This document shows, piece after piece, positions 10,489 to 37,131 of a stretch of DNA of 64,000 nucleotides. Origin of the DNA: Halichondria panicea (lineage: Eukaryota > Porifera > Demospongiae > Suberitida > Halichondriidae); assembly GCF_963675165.1 (NCBI RefSeq), contig NC_087382.1, positions 1,860,001 to 1,924,000 of the forward strand, read 5' to 3'. The translations under genes and the position numbers were made by a program. Numbering within the stretch: position 1 is the first letter of the stretch; every line of letters begins with the position of its first letter. A model generated the notes under the pieces. That model ran no database searches, was not told the origin of the DNA, and saw only the letters and a list, made by a program, of their open reading frames with translations.

Positions 10489-13223
10489 ATGAAGGTTTCA
10501 GTGATTGCCACTGTGGCTCTGCTATCTCTCCTGGCTCTGGCCTCTTCTGCTCCTCATCGTCTGCAAAAAGATAACAACATAGGCAAGTATAATTATATAC
10601 CCTAGGCACTAATTACACCGCAGAATTCATAAGGAACTATAGTAACATTGTTAATTTTAGTTGGTTCACATGTTCTGGCCTCATGTGAGAATAAATTGAC
10701 TATAGTTGGCAACCGAAAGGTCGAGAAACAGGGATACTACAAGAATGCTGAACAGGCCGACGAGCAGGGATACTACCAGAATGTTGAACAGGCCGATGAA
10801 CAGGGATACTACCAGAATGCCGACGAGCAGGGATACTACCAGAATGCCGATGAGCAGGGATACTACAAGAATGCTATGACTGAACAAAAAGGTCGCCCCG
10901 GTAAGTACCTCCCCTCTACCAATATGCACCACCACTAGAATTCGTGAGAAAGTGACACCATTCATTTTATAATACTTGATAGTTGTCATAATTATGAGAA
11001 CAAATTTACTATACAGATGTTCGTGAGCAAGGCTATTATAAGCAGCTGATGGATGCCCTCAAGCAACAAGATGGCGGCCCATGTAAGTCCTTCCACCAAC
11101 AACACAACTATAATGCACAAGAAAGTGACACCATTCATTTTATAGTTTGTTTACATACTCGATAGTTGTCATATAATTATGAGAACAAATTTACTATACA
11201 GCCGTTCGTGAGCAAGGCTATTATAAGCAGCTGATGGATGCCCTCAAGCAACAAGATGGCGGCCCATGTAAGTCCTTCCACCAACAACACAACTATAATG
11301 CACAAGAAAGTGACACCATTCATTTTATAGTTTGTTTACATGCTCGATAGTTGTCATATAATTATGAGAAGAAATTTACTATACAGCTGTTCGTGAGCAA
11401 GGCTATTATAAGCAGCTGATGGATGCCCTCCAGCAACAAGATGGCGGCCCATGTAAGTCATTCCTCCACCAACAACACGACTATAATGCACAAGAAAGTG
11501 ACACCATTCATTTTATAGTTTGTTTACATGCTCGATAGTTGTCATATAATTATGAGAACAAATTTACTATACAGCTGTTCGTGAGCAAGGCTATTATAAG
11601 CAGCTGATGGATGCCCTCAAGCAACAAGATGGCGGCCCATGTAAGTCCTTCCACCAACAACACGACTATAATGCACAAGAAAGTGACATCATTTATTTTA
11701 TAGTTTGTTTACATACTCGATAGTTGTCATAATTATGAAAGCAAATTTACTATACAGCCGTTCGTGAGCAAGGCTATTATAAGCAGCTGATGGATGCCTT
11801 GCAGCAGGGATACTATCAAGCTGATGAACAGGGATACTACAAGAATGCTATGACTGAACAAAGAGGTAGCCCCTGTAAGTACCTCTCCTCTACCAATACC
11901 ACCACTAGAATTCGTGAGAAAGTGACACCATTAATTTTATAGTTTGTTTGCATACTCGATAATTATGAAAACAAATTTACTATACAGCTGTTCGTGAGCA
12001 AGGCTATTATAAGCAGCTGATGGATGCCCTGCAGCAGGGATACTATCAAGCTGATGAACAGGGATACTACAAGAATGCTATGACTGAACAAAGAGGTGGC
12101 CCCTGTAAGTACCTCCCCTCTACCAATACCACCACTAGAATTCGTGAGAAAGTGACACCATTAATTTTATAGTTTGTTTACATACTCGATAGTTGTCATA
12201 ATTATGAAAACAAATTTACTATACAGCCGTTCGTGAGCAAGGCTATTATAAGCAGCTGATGGATGCCCTGCAGCAGGGATACTATCAAGCTGATGAACAG
12301 GGATACTATAAGAATGCTATGACTGAACAAAGAGATAGCCCCTGTAAGTACCTCCCCTCTACCAATACCACCACTAGAATTCGTGAGAAAGTGACACCAT
12401 TAATTTTATAGTTTGTTTGCATACTCGATAATTATGAAAACAAATTTACTATACAGCTGTTCGTGAGCAAGGCTATTATAAGCAGCTAATGGATGCCCTG
12501 CAGCAGGGATACTATCAAGCTGATGAACAGGGATACTACAAGAATGCTATGACTGAACAAAGAGGTGGCCCCTGTAAGTACCTCCCCTCTACCAATACCA
12601 CCACTAGAATTCGTGAGAAAGTGACACCATTAATTTTAGAGTTTGTTTACATACTCGATAGTTGTCATAATTATGAGAACAAATTTACTATACAGCTGTT
12701 CATGAGCAAGGCTATTATAAGCAGCTGATGGATGCCCTGCAGCAGGGATACTATCAAGCTGATGAACAGGGATACTACCAGAATGCTGAACAGGCCGACG
12801 AGCAGGGATACTACCAGAATGCCGACGAGCAGGGATACTACCAGAATGCTGATGAACAGGGATACTACAAGAATGCTATGACTGAACAAAAAGATGGCCC
12901 CTGTAAGTACCTCCCCTCTACCAATATACCACCACTAGAATTTATGAGAAAGTGACACCATTAAGTTCATATGTTTCGTATAGCCATCACATGAGAATAA
13001 TTTACTACAGCTGAGAAGACACTAGTGACAGATGCTCCAATGCAAAAAGATGGCTCAGGTAAGTACCTTCCATCAACACCACGCACTATATAGAATGATA
13101 CAGTTAGTTAGATATATTAGAGAATCAATTTTTGCTGTCACGTGTGAATAATCACTTTTTATATATATACTTGCAGTTGATGAGCTACTGCTAGCAGTGC
13201 TGCAGTCCATGCTGGATGAGTGA
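10489..13223 (+). CDS. QGYY-repeat secreted protein B (13 exons)
   Basis: Paralogue of gene A, about 440 aa with 27 QGYY motifs and the same signal peptide. Exons: 10489-10582, 10706-10900, 11017-11082, 11202-11267, 11387-11452, 11575-11640, 11758-11874, 11988-12104, 12227-12343, 12457-12573, 12696-12902, 13011-13058, 13177-13223. All junctions are phase 1. Arrangement differs from A: four consecutive 66-bp exons are followed by four 117-bp exons (VREQGYYKQLMDALQQGYYQ, then ADEQGYYKN and a MTEQ tail) and a 207-bp exon that fuses the 117-bp type to the repeat block of exon 2. In A the 66- and 114-bp types alternate. The two genes therefore amplified or rearranged exons independently after duplication, or were reshaped by unequal exchange. 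Intron 1 again has a GC donor. Function unknown. Confidence 0.85.
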
Positions 13224-13769
13224 GTGAGATTTCTCTTTGCTGCATGATATACTGGTTACAAGTATTGTTAACATGCATGCATGATTGAATCCACTATAAC
13301 TATTTCATCAAAACTTTTATTTGTGCAGGCAAGAGTAAACCAGCCGAATACGATAAACCAACAAGAACACAAATAGTAGAACACGTTAGAAATTGTAGAA
13401 CACCTTAGAGCAATGCATTATATCACCTAATTATTGTTTGAACTTGGTAGAAACAATTGTGAAGAACACAATAGAAAGAAATGTTCTATAGCAAGAGACA
13501 TGAACTAATTATAGCTTATATGAGTTACGAAACTTCAATCGAGACCAGGCTGCATATATTAATGTAGTGTGAATGCGCGTGCATGCATGAAGATAGCATG
13601 ATCATGTTAAAGCATTTTCTCATAAGACTGTGTTTCATAATATACTCCGACTGCATGTGTTTACTGCAGACTCAGAGACTTAGTTAAGCATGTATGCATG
13701 CATGGGATTCTGTTTATATTGCATGTGTGTTTTGGATCTACACACAATGCAAAATAGAATCTTTACATG

Positions 13770-13945
13770 CGCTTCTTTTATGCTTCGGTGGCATCGGTGC
13801 GCATGCGCAAGCATAGACTGTTACAGTTGCTTAAAGATCAATGAAGTGCAAGTATGAATAAGCTTCTAGTCATGTTTTCTTGGATTTTAATTCGTTGATT
13901 TGCAAAATAATGCTTCGTTCTCGACCAGCTTCTTTTTTCGGGAAA
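13770..13945 (-). repeat. Dispersed repeat family R, fragment
   Basis: Shares cttctagtcatgttttcttg, ggattttaattcgt and aataatgcttcgttctcga with copies at 56193-56728 and 58650-59398 and with the reverse complement at 63443-64000. Only one end of the family is represented. Confidence 0.65.
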
Positions 13946-14140
13946 GAGTGTACGTGGAGAACTTCACTATTGTAACACGGTTCTCAATAATAATTGTACA
14001 AGTGCAAAAAATATTTTGTGAAAAAATGGGGAAGAGTAGGGTTGGAAGAGCATGTGCACTGAAGTAACAAAAAATTTGAAAACAAGATTGTGGGTTGGTA
14101 TAGTCTTGCATGCTCCAACTAGTTGAGGGTGGGGCACGAT

Positions 14141-14389
14141 CTTTAACAGTTGGGTCCAGCACTACTTCTCGTTACACCTCTTTCTTTATTTGAGACGCTC
14201 AATCACCTATTTGATCATCAATTTGCATGTGTTTCTACATAAGAATGACGCATTTGAATGAGGCTTTTTCAAATTAACTGTTACAGCACCGAAACACATG
14301 GTGTAAAATTAATATTAAATTTGAGACTCTACAGATGAGCCCTGCCCACCCAAAACTCGAAGTAGTGCTGGACCCAACTGTTAAAGACT
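14141..14389. repeat. Inverted repeat (28-bp arms)
   Basis: The sequence ctttaacagttgggtccagc plus actacttc at about 14141-14168 is the reverse complement of 14362-14389, with about 190 bp between the arms. It is probably the remains of a small inverted-repeat transposon. No coding content. Confidence 0.6.
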
Positions 14390-15022
14390 TAAAAAATAAA
14401 TCTACTAATTAATTATCCAATCAATTTTGCCTATTACTAATTTTCCTTCTCTATTATTCAAGAAACTCTGCACCTATTATTCAAGTTTTTTTCTGTCTGT
14501 TTTTGACAATACTGATTTCTAACAATTGGAAAATAAACAATGTCATGAACAGTATAAATTTGTCCTCTATATAGATCTTTTTCTTCCTATACAGGTGGTC
14601 CTACATAATTGGGAAAAGCCTATATAGTATAGTAGTCTATAAAAGGCGGGACAAGTAGATTTCTTTCTCAAAATCTATATACTGCATTTACACACATGCA
14701 ATTGTAAGTGCATTATAATCCCAGTGCATTATGCCATTATATAATGCAGTGCAATCTATATGGTAGTGATGCAACATGCCATATACAGCTAGAGCACTGG
14801 ATGGCTTTGATCTGCCCACTCACTGGGCAACAACCATAGTTAGACACTAGTTGATAAGATCTACATGGGAAGTACATGGGAAGTACATGGGAAAAGTGCC
14901 TCAGAGCAGGTATACTATGGGACTTAGTATACCTGCAAATTTACTTAGTATACCTAGTAGTCCGTTGTCAAGTAATTGTATTGTAGTCAAGCAGTTTGCG
15001 CATGCGCACTAGTATCTAAATG

Positions 15023-15158
15023 AGTTAGACACTGTTTTGTCGGTGTCCATGTGATTTAGAAGCCCTCAGCCACTTTAGTACCCTTGCTACGCTCGGGATA
15101 CTAAATCAGTGCCTTTGGGCTTCTAAATCCCATAGACACCTCCAAAACAGTGTCTAAC
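15023..15158. mobile_element. MITE-like palindrome
   Basis: The arms gttagacactgttttg (15023) and caaaacagtgtctaac (ending 15158) are inverted repeats, continuing imperfectly inward through gatttagaagccc and gggcttctaaatc to a short loop. This makes a hairpin element of about 136 bp. No clear target-site duplication was identified. Confidence 0.75.
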
Positions 15159-16277
15159 TATTATATAGAGGAGGGAGACTTTACACATGCATGCATATAC
15201 GGTATATATATATATGTTGCCATGGTTGCATTGGTCATGGGTACACCCCTGATTAATCATGCTCGGAATAATTTTAACGTTATATAGGTGTAAAAATAAA
15301 TTGGCATCATTTATTTATCATTTATCATTGGTAAAGATCATTACATTAAGTTTTGCATAACGACGTTTTCATGGCAAAAAATCAGCAAGATAACACTGAG
15401 TTAGGTCTGTTGTTTGCTGTGTTTTATGTCTACGTCTTAATTTCACATTTTTGGTGAATAATCAATTTTTTATAAGAATAGTAATCGGATTTTTTATAAG
15501 AATAGAATAATACGTGAAAAAGGGCATAATTGATCAGGGCCTATCAGGGCCTATAATTTTTATGCACCGGTCAATTTTCTTCCAATTTTTACAGCCATGC
15601 TGCTTGCACGCCCCATGCATGAGTATGCTTATAACTATACACACACATGCCATGTCTGCTATATAGGATCTGACACATGTGTAACAGTGGTTGGAACTTA
15701 ACACTATTCGTTGGTGGTTTGCTGTTTCGAACTTAACACTTAATATTCTGGAACTATTTTTTATTCTACTTTTGCTGACTGTATACCTATTCTAGATGGT
15801 TCTTTTACTGACAGTATTACCTATAATTCTTTTGCTGAGCATACATGATTGTATAAGTGGTTTGCTGTTTTGTTTGTAATGATCATGATTCGATTACCTC
15901 TTCACTGACCTCTGAAACTATCAAAGTTTAGTTTTCCACACATGCATGCATGCCTGCATGCAATAGTCATGCATGAGATCCAATTTCCTTGTCCAATAGA
16001 CAAATTAGCTTCCAAAATGTCATCGATCTTAATAGTCATGATCTCTTTGTCAATTAGCCAAGCTTCCAATATACCATTAGTACCTGAACCTATGCCAGAC
16101 TGCTATAAGTGAGAATCTGCTGAGCACCTTGCCCAGATTTTGAGACAAATATTCATCAGAATTGACTAAATTTTAAGGGGACCAAAAATCCTCTTATCAA
16201 GTGGCTGCGACAGGTGTGTAGTATTAGGGGGAAGAATAAAGAGAATAAATGTTTGCCTTGCTGCAAGATGGATGGTT

Positions 16278-16400
16278 TCAGGTCAATAGTGTGTGCGGTG
16301 TCCATCCATCAATAGCAGCAATGCATGGGCGAACAGCAGGGGCATAACTTAGAAATAAGTTATTAAACCAGACGTTGAAAAGCTCGGTGTCAATCCACCC
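16278..16400 (-). pseudogene. DDE transposase relic (pogo/Tigger-like)
   Basis: The minus strand reads GWIDTELFNVWFNNLFLSYA followed by PAVRPCIAAIDGWTPH, matching the stretch of DDE-superfamily transposases in which a buried Asp precedes a GHSSH-type motif. Here the Gly-His is altered (DGW), the flanks are not recognisable and the open frame is only about 100 aa, so the copy is inactive. Confidence 0.55.
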
Positions 16401-16901
16401 ATTATCAGAGAAAGCATGCAACGTCCCATGAACTTCCTCATGCAGCTGCCATGTGCATGGACTTCCCATTTCAACCATCACAACCATGTCATGAGTAGTA
16501 ACAACAGTCATGCATTGATGGGCTTGCCTATACTGATGCATGCAACAATCAATATCAGTTATCTGTGATGCTATACCGTTAGCCAAGATCTATAGACATT
16601 GAAGTTCAACCACACGCCTGCTGCCGATCAAATAATGTGCGCCATCTCACTGTTGCATAAACAAAATTTAAATTATTACTGGTAATCACACATGCATAAT
16701 GTAGTGCATGTGACTGGTTAATGGCCCTATAGGCCTTTTTACTAGCTGCATGTGACTGGTTAATGACCCTAAGGCCTTTACTAGTGCATGTGTATTGACC
16801 CAACCCTACCTCACCTCTGCACTCAGTAAAGAGGGCGTATAGCTTCCACCGCACTGAAAGAACATGACTTGTAATTAACTGTTGGCTGGCATGCATGAGT
16901 A

Positions 16902-16909
16902 TATATAAG
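16902..16909 (+). promoter_or_regulatory. TATA box of QGYY gene C
   Basis: The sequence gagtatatataagtg lies about 65 bp before the ATG of gene C, in a context resembling the promoters of genes A and B. Confidence 0.55.
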
Positions 16910-16968
16910 TGCCTGTGGGTCGCATTATGACCATGCATTCACTGCAAAATTGTTCTCTGGATATCATC

Positions 16969-17731
16969 ATGAAGATTTCAGTGATTGCCACTGTGACTCT
17001 GCTATCTCTCTTGGCCCTAGCCTCTTCTGCTCCTGGCCATCATTATCAGCTGGATCAGCTGAAGAATGCTCTGCAGCAACAATATCATTCAGGTAAGTAT
17101 TATATATACGCACTGACAAGCATCACTAAAGAATTTAATTAAGAGAAAGTGACACTATTTTAGTTTTAGTGGTTTTTTTTTTTATGTTTGTATACATGTA
17201 GACTTACAAGCAGATGCCGAGGAGGCTCAGATGCAACAACGTAGGGTACTTAGACCACTTCCGCCTTGGAAAAAAGTTGCCCAGCTGCAAGAATTAGATG
17301 GTCTAGGTAAGTAGCTGTGCCTTCCACCAACCAGGGAGAAAGTGACACAACTATATTTTAGTTGGTTAACCGCATGTTTTGTATTTCCATGCACATGCCC
17401 ACATGGAATAATGTACGTATTTTAGTATAAATGCATGCATGCAGCTAAGGAAGCTCGGCAGCAATTGAATGGCATTCGTAACCATGGCTATCAGCAGCTG
17501 ATTGATGCCCTTCAGCTGCAACAAGATGAATCAAGTAAGTTATTAAGTACCTTCCACCAACACCCCACTATAAAATTCATGACTGCATGTGACATTATTA
17601 TAATTTTAGTCGGTTAAAATTAATGCATTTTAAGCTCCTGTATTGATTTAATTTGCTGTCACATGTGAATAATTATACTGACAGTTGATGAGCTACTGCT
17701 AGCAGTGCTGCAGTCCTTGCTGGAAAAATGA
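16969..17731 (+). CDS. QGYY-family secreted protein C (4 exons, short)
   Basis: Paralogue of A and B without repeat expansion, about 121 aa. Exons: 16969-17092, 17202-17306, 17445-17534, 17685-17731, all phase 1. The signal peptide (MKISVIATVTLLSLLALASS) and last exon (IDELLLAVLQSLLEK) are nearly the same as in A and B. The third exon encodes HGYQQLIDALQLQQDES, clearly the single-copy counterpart of the amplified GYYKQLMDALKQQDGG exon. The first intron has a normal GT donor, unlike A and B. A MITE lies just after the stop codon in the 3' region. C may represent the pre-expansion gene form; the direction of change is inference. Confidence 0.8.
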
Positions 17732-17745
17732 GTGAGATTATAATA

Positions 17746-17955
17746 CCGTATTACTAGAATATTTTGCGGGTGAAAAACCTTTGCGAATGAGCCAAATCAG
17801 CAGAAAATTAACCGCTTGCGATCTAACTATTGCGTTCTGGCAAGGATCGTGTGTATTACTAGTGTATAGATTTTGCGGATTTTATTGTTGCGAATTGATA
17901 AACCATCGCAAAGTTCGCAAATGTTTGATGCTCGCAAAACATTCTAGTATTACGG
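17746..17955. mobile_element. MITE with CCGTATTACTAG ends
   Basis: The ends ccgtattactagaatatttt (17746) and aaaacattctagtattacgg (ending 17955) are near-perfect inverted repeats, giving a 210-bp hairpin-type element. It inserted 15 bp after the stop codon of gene C, where genes A and B have an intron or 3' untranslated sequence. Its terminus resembles those of the elements at 55859, 57389 and 45382. Confidence 0.85.
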
Positions 17956-18632
17956 CATCTCTTTATTTCGTGATACTCTTGGTTACAATTATCGTTTGTA
18001 TGATCATTGTTCATCCAAAATTTTATTGTGCAGATTGGGCAAGAGTAAACGAGAAGTGGGAGTAACCCAACAAGAACACATTATAGCTATAATTATTATA
18101 GGTATATACGTAGAACTTGAATTATAATTATAGCTAAACATGTTAGAAATCGTAGAAGAATACTTGTTAATTAGTGATATGAAACACGACAAGTTTAATT
18201 TATATACATATATAAGGCCGCCATGCATATATAATTATGTAAAGATTAACAGTTAGCTACTGTGAATTGAATTAATTAATACGGGTACATGATCCCGAAT
18301 AATCACCATAATTATGCATGCCTTCTATATACAATGTTTACCAGGAAACCATCATAGCAATTTTCAATAATGAAGACCATTACCTACCTAGCTAGCTACA
18401 AAACGTGGTCAGGCCAAAATGTGACCAGGCCAGCGGCGGCCTAGCTGGCCGCTTGCTACGGCCTTGGTCCTGCCGCCATGTAATACACCACCTTATTCAA
18501 ATCTGAATTGAAATTTTATTTTGATGATACCAACAACATATACACTGTATCATAAAAACCGAAAACTGATGATGAGCTAAAATTGATCTAACAAATCAGC
18601 GAAAGTCACCCTCGCCTGAGGCTATACAAATG

Positions 18633-34869
<16,237 letters not shown>

Positions 34870-37131
34870 TTCTTCTCTTACAATAGTTTGATTAATACTG
34901 CAATTAAAAGGAAATTGAAGAGATCAATAATATTATTGTATTTGTTATGATGTGCATGTACGTGCCTATTATAGCATAAATGGTAGAGATATGCAAACCA
35001 TGTGACTTTACACACACAACGCTATACACTATAATATTATAGCAATAATTATGAGACAGCAAATTAGGTTGTATTTACAAACTTCAGAAAACCTACTATA
35101 TAAGCAAAGCAACCTTACCAACCTAGACACCAACTAGACACCAACTATAAGCAACCATGCAGACACACTTAATGTAGCAATCCAAAAATAGTGTCATAAA
35201 CTAATTTAATGATAGCACACGTAATACAGGATACAGTAATTAGTCACGACTTAGTCATAAACCACTGGACATTGTTACATACATTCCTTAATTGCCAACA
35301 GCTGTGCAATCAACAGCTCCAAGGCGATGGAAACATCATCTCCATGCAACCCAACTAAATGCTTTTAATCAACTAACTAACATGTACTTGGCAAGCTTAG
35401 ATATTCCTTTTGTATTTCCTTTTTGTATTTGACACCTCTAGACTATTTGCAGACTGTAGCCAGAACTGGTAAGGATTCAAAGCCTTTGTCGGGCAAACCC
35501 AAACCACTGCCAATTTTGGGCAAGCAATGAACTTAGCTTAATTAAAGCGTGTCTAACACGTATCTAACATAAAGCCAGTATTTTAGTTGTTATAATTATA
35601 GTGGCTTTATACTCATGCAGGCAGTGTTCAGATATAACCGCATGCCCATGTCGCTCGCATGAGCGCTGAGGTGTGTAAGTAGCTTACGTAATAAATGCAA
35701 TGCAATGCAATGATGCTCTAACTGCATTTTATATGGCCACAGGCAGTGGTGAGTGTGAGTGTAATTCTCCTAAAATATCTCCATGACAATAGAAATAGAT
35801 TGGCTGGGGAGTACAGAGCTATAATGCATTATAGCTGGCTTTGCTCTTGGCACGTAGTGGCTGGACACACTCCAAACACACACACACACACACAGACAAC
35901 AATAGGACTACATTCGTACCTACATTGATAGCTTTATATACAACACTATGCATACGTTCCACACTGCACTGTACTAACGAGTACGAGTACGCTAACGGAC
36001 AGAAATACGATATTCTGTGTAAACCTAACACCATTATAGCAATCTAACCACTATAACAATCCAACTAACCAAACTAACCAATGCTATATGCTAAGTAAAC
36101 TTTACAGACAAACTATTATTAAAGTATACATGATTTTTACAAGCACCTCAGCTAGCTAGCCTACGATATTCGACTAGGAGTAATTCGAGGCCTCTAGCGA
36201 CCTCTTATCACTCTAACACAGCCTCAGCGCTTTGTCTAACATACCTTAAACATCGCCACTACATTGACTCCTGATCTTTGTGTATGAGGCCACTCGAACA
36301 GGCTCGTACTCAGCTCATTGTAGTAGGAGAGCCACTCCCCCATTTTGGTTTCATTAGTGGAGCCACTCCCTTTTTTTTTTACTGAGGGTTAAAGAGGGTG
36401 TGGTCTTGGTCGAATGACCACTAGATTACGGAGATGTTTTACAGAGAGGTGTCCAACAATAGATTACTGGCATAAGTAGTTTTACGACATTGAAGTGATT
36501 TCATAGACGGAAATCCGTAATCTTCTCCGTAATAATTAGCATAAAAAACCACAACAAGACACGCCCCACAAAATTCCATTTTAGCTGAGAAGCCCTGTAG
36601 TGCTAGCGCTAATATAATGGTGTTGTTTTTGTAGATACCTACACAATTGACTACGCTTGGCTTTGACTGTGCATATGTCTGCGCCATTATTAAGGCCTCT
36701 GATTGCAGCATCAAAGAGATACTCTGCAGTCCGAGTCATCATTGACACATCAGGTGGGCCAGCAATCAACAACAATGCTGTCATTAGTGGTATTATGGTT
36801 TGGCTCAGTTTCAATGTACTTTAATAGACCCAGTAGCTATATCTATCAGACATAATAACTAGTAGTGTGCAGCAGCTATAGATATAATTACAGTGAAATA
36901 TAAATTAATTGCAGTGAGCTGGAGAGAAGTGAAAGTTGCCCTGCAAAGAAAACTGAGTAAGATCAATTGCTCCTACAATTTATCTTTAGGTGAGTTGTAG
37001 AGCTGACATGCATACTTATTAGTAACTAAACTAACAGTGTACACTGTATTGTGCAGCATTGTGTCTCTACTATAATAGCTGGCTCTCATGTGACATTGTC
37101 ATTTCCTACCTAGCAGTGCTACAGCTACAAG
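34870..37131. other. Intergenic stretch between scaffold gene and Frizzled
   Basis: The two genes are divergently oriented with 2.26 kb between their start codons. The region contains a short CA run (35875-35893) and AT-rich sequence. An open frame on the minus strand (36581-36814) begins like a signal peptide but has no supporting homology. Promoters of both genes are presumably here; no specific site is recognisable. Confidence 0.5.

Larger units (their letters stand above)
8580..13706. repeat. Segmental tandem duplication, copy 2 (carries QGYY gene B)
   Basis: Second copy of the segment at 460-7198, colinear and in the same orientation, differing by scattered substitutions and indels and by the number and arrangement of internal QGYY exons. 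The 8330-8580 stretch is also loosely similar to the DNA before copy 1, so the true duplication may start somewhat earlier. Confidence 0.85.
13224..16900. other. Gene-poor stretch with repeat debris
   Basis: After the 3' flank of gene B (to 13706) this stretch holds part of a dispersed repeat (13770-13945), two inverted-repeat structures (14141-14389, 15023-15158) and a transposase relic (16278-16400). Otherwise I see AT-rich DNA with no supported coding region, RNA gene or CRISPR-like array. Confidence 0.6.

Noticed and set aside
3809-13223. QGYY arrays as a CRISPR array or as a neuropeptide prohormone
   Set aside because: The repeat units are coding exons with GT/GC-AG introns, not identical short repeats with unique spacers. 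The protein lacks regular dibasic cleavage sites and Gly-amidation signals, so a prohormone is poorly supported.
13887-14162. 91-aa minus-strand frame beginning MLDPTVKDRAPPSTS
   Set aside because: It lies over repeat R debris and one arm of an inverted repeat, with no homology and no promoter context.
18400-18480. GC-rich palindromic stretch (ggccagcggcggcctagctg) between gene C and the scaffold gene
   Set aside because: Could be a CpG-like regulatory element, but short, without recognisable motif or conservation evidence.
36439-36814. Minus-strand frames starting MKLSQTIIPLMTALLLIAGP
   Set aside because: The start resembles a signal peptide but the remainder has no recognisable domain, no splice partner was found, and two overlapping frames compete. 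Evidence is too thin for a gene call.
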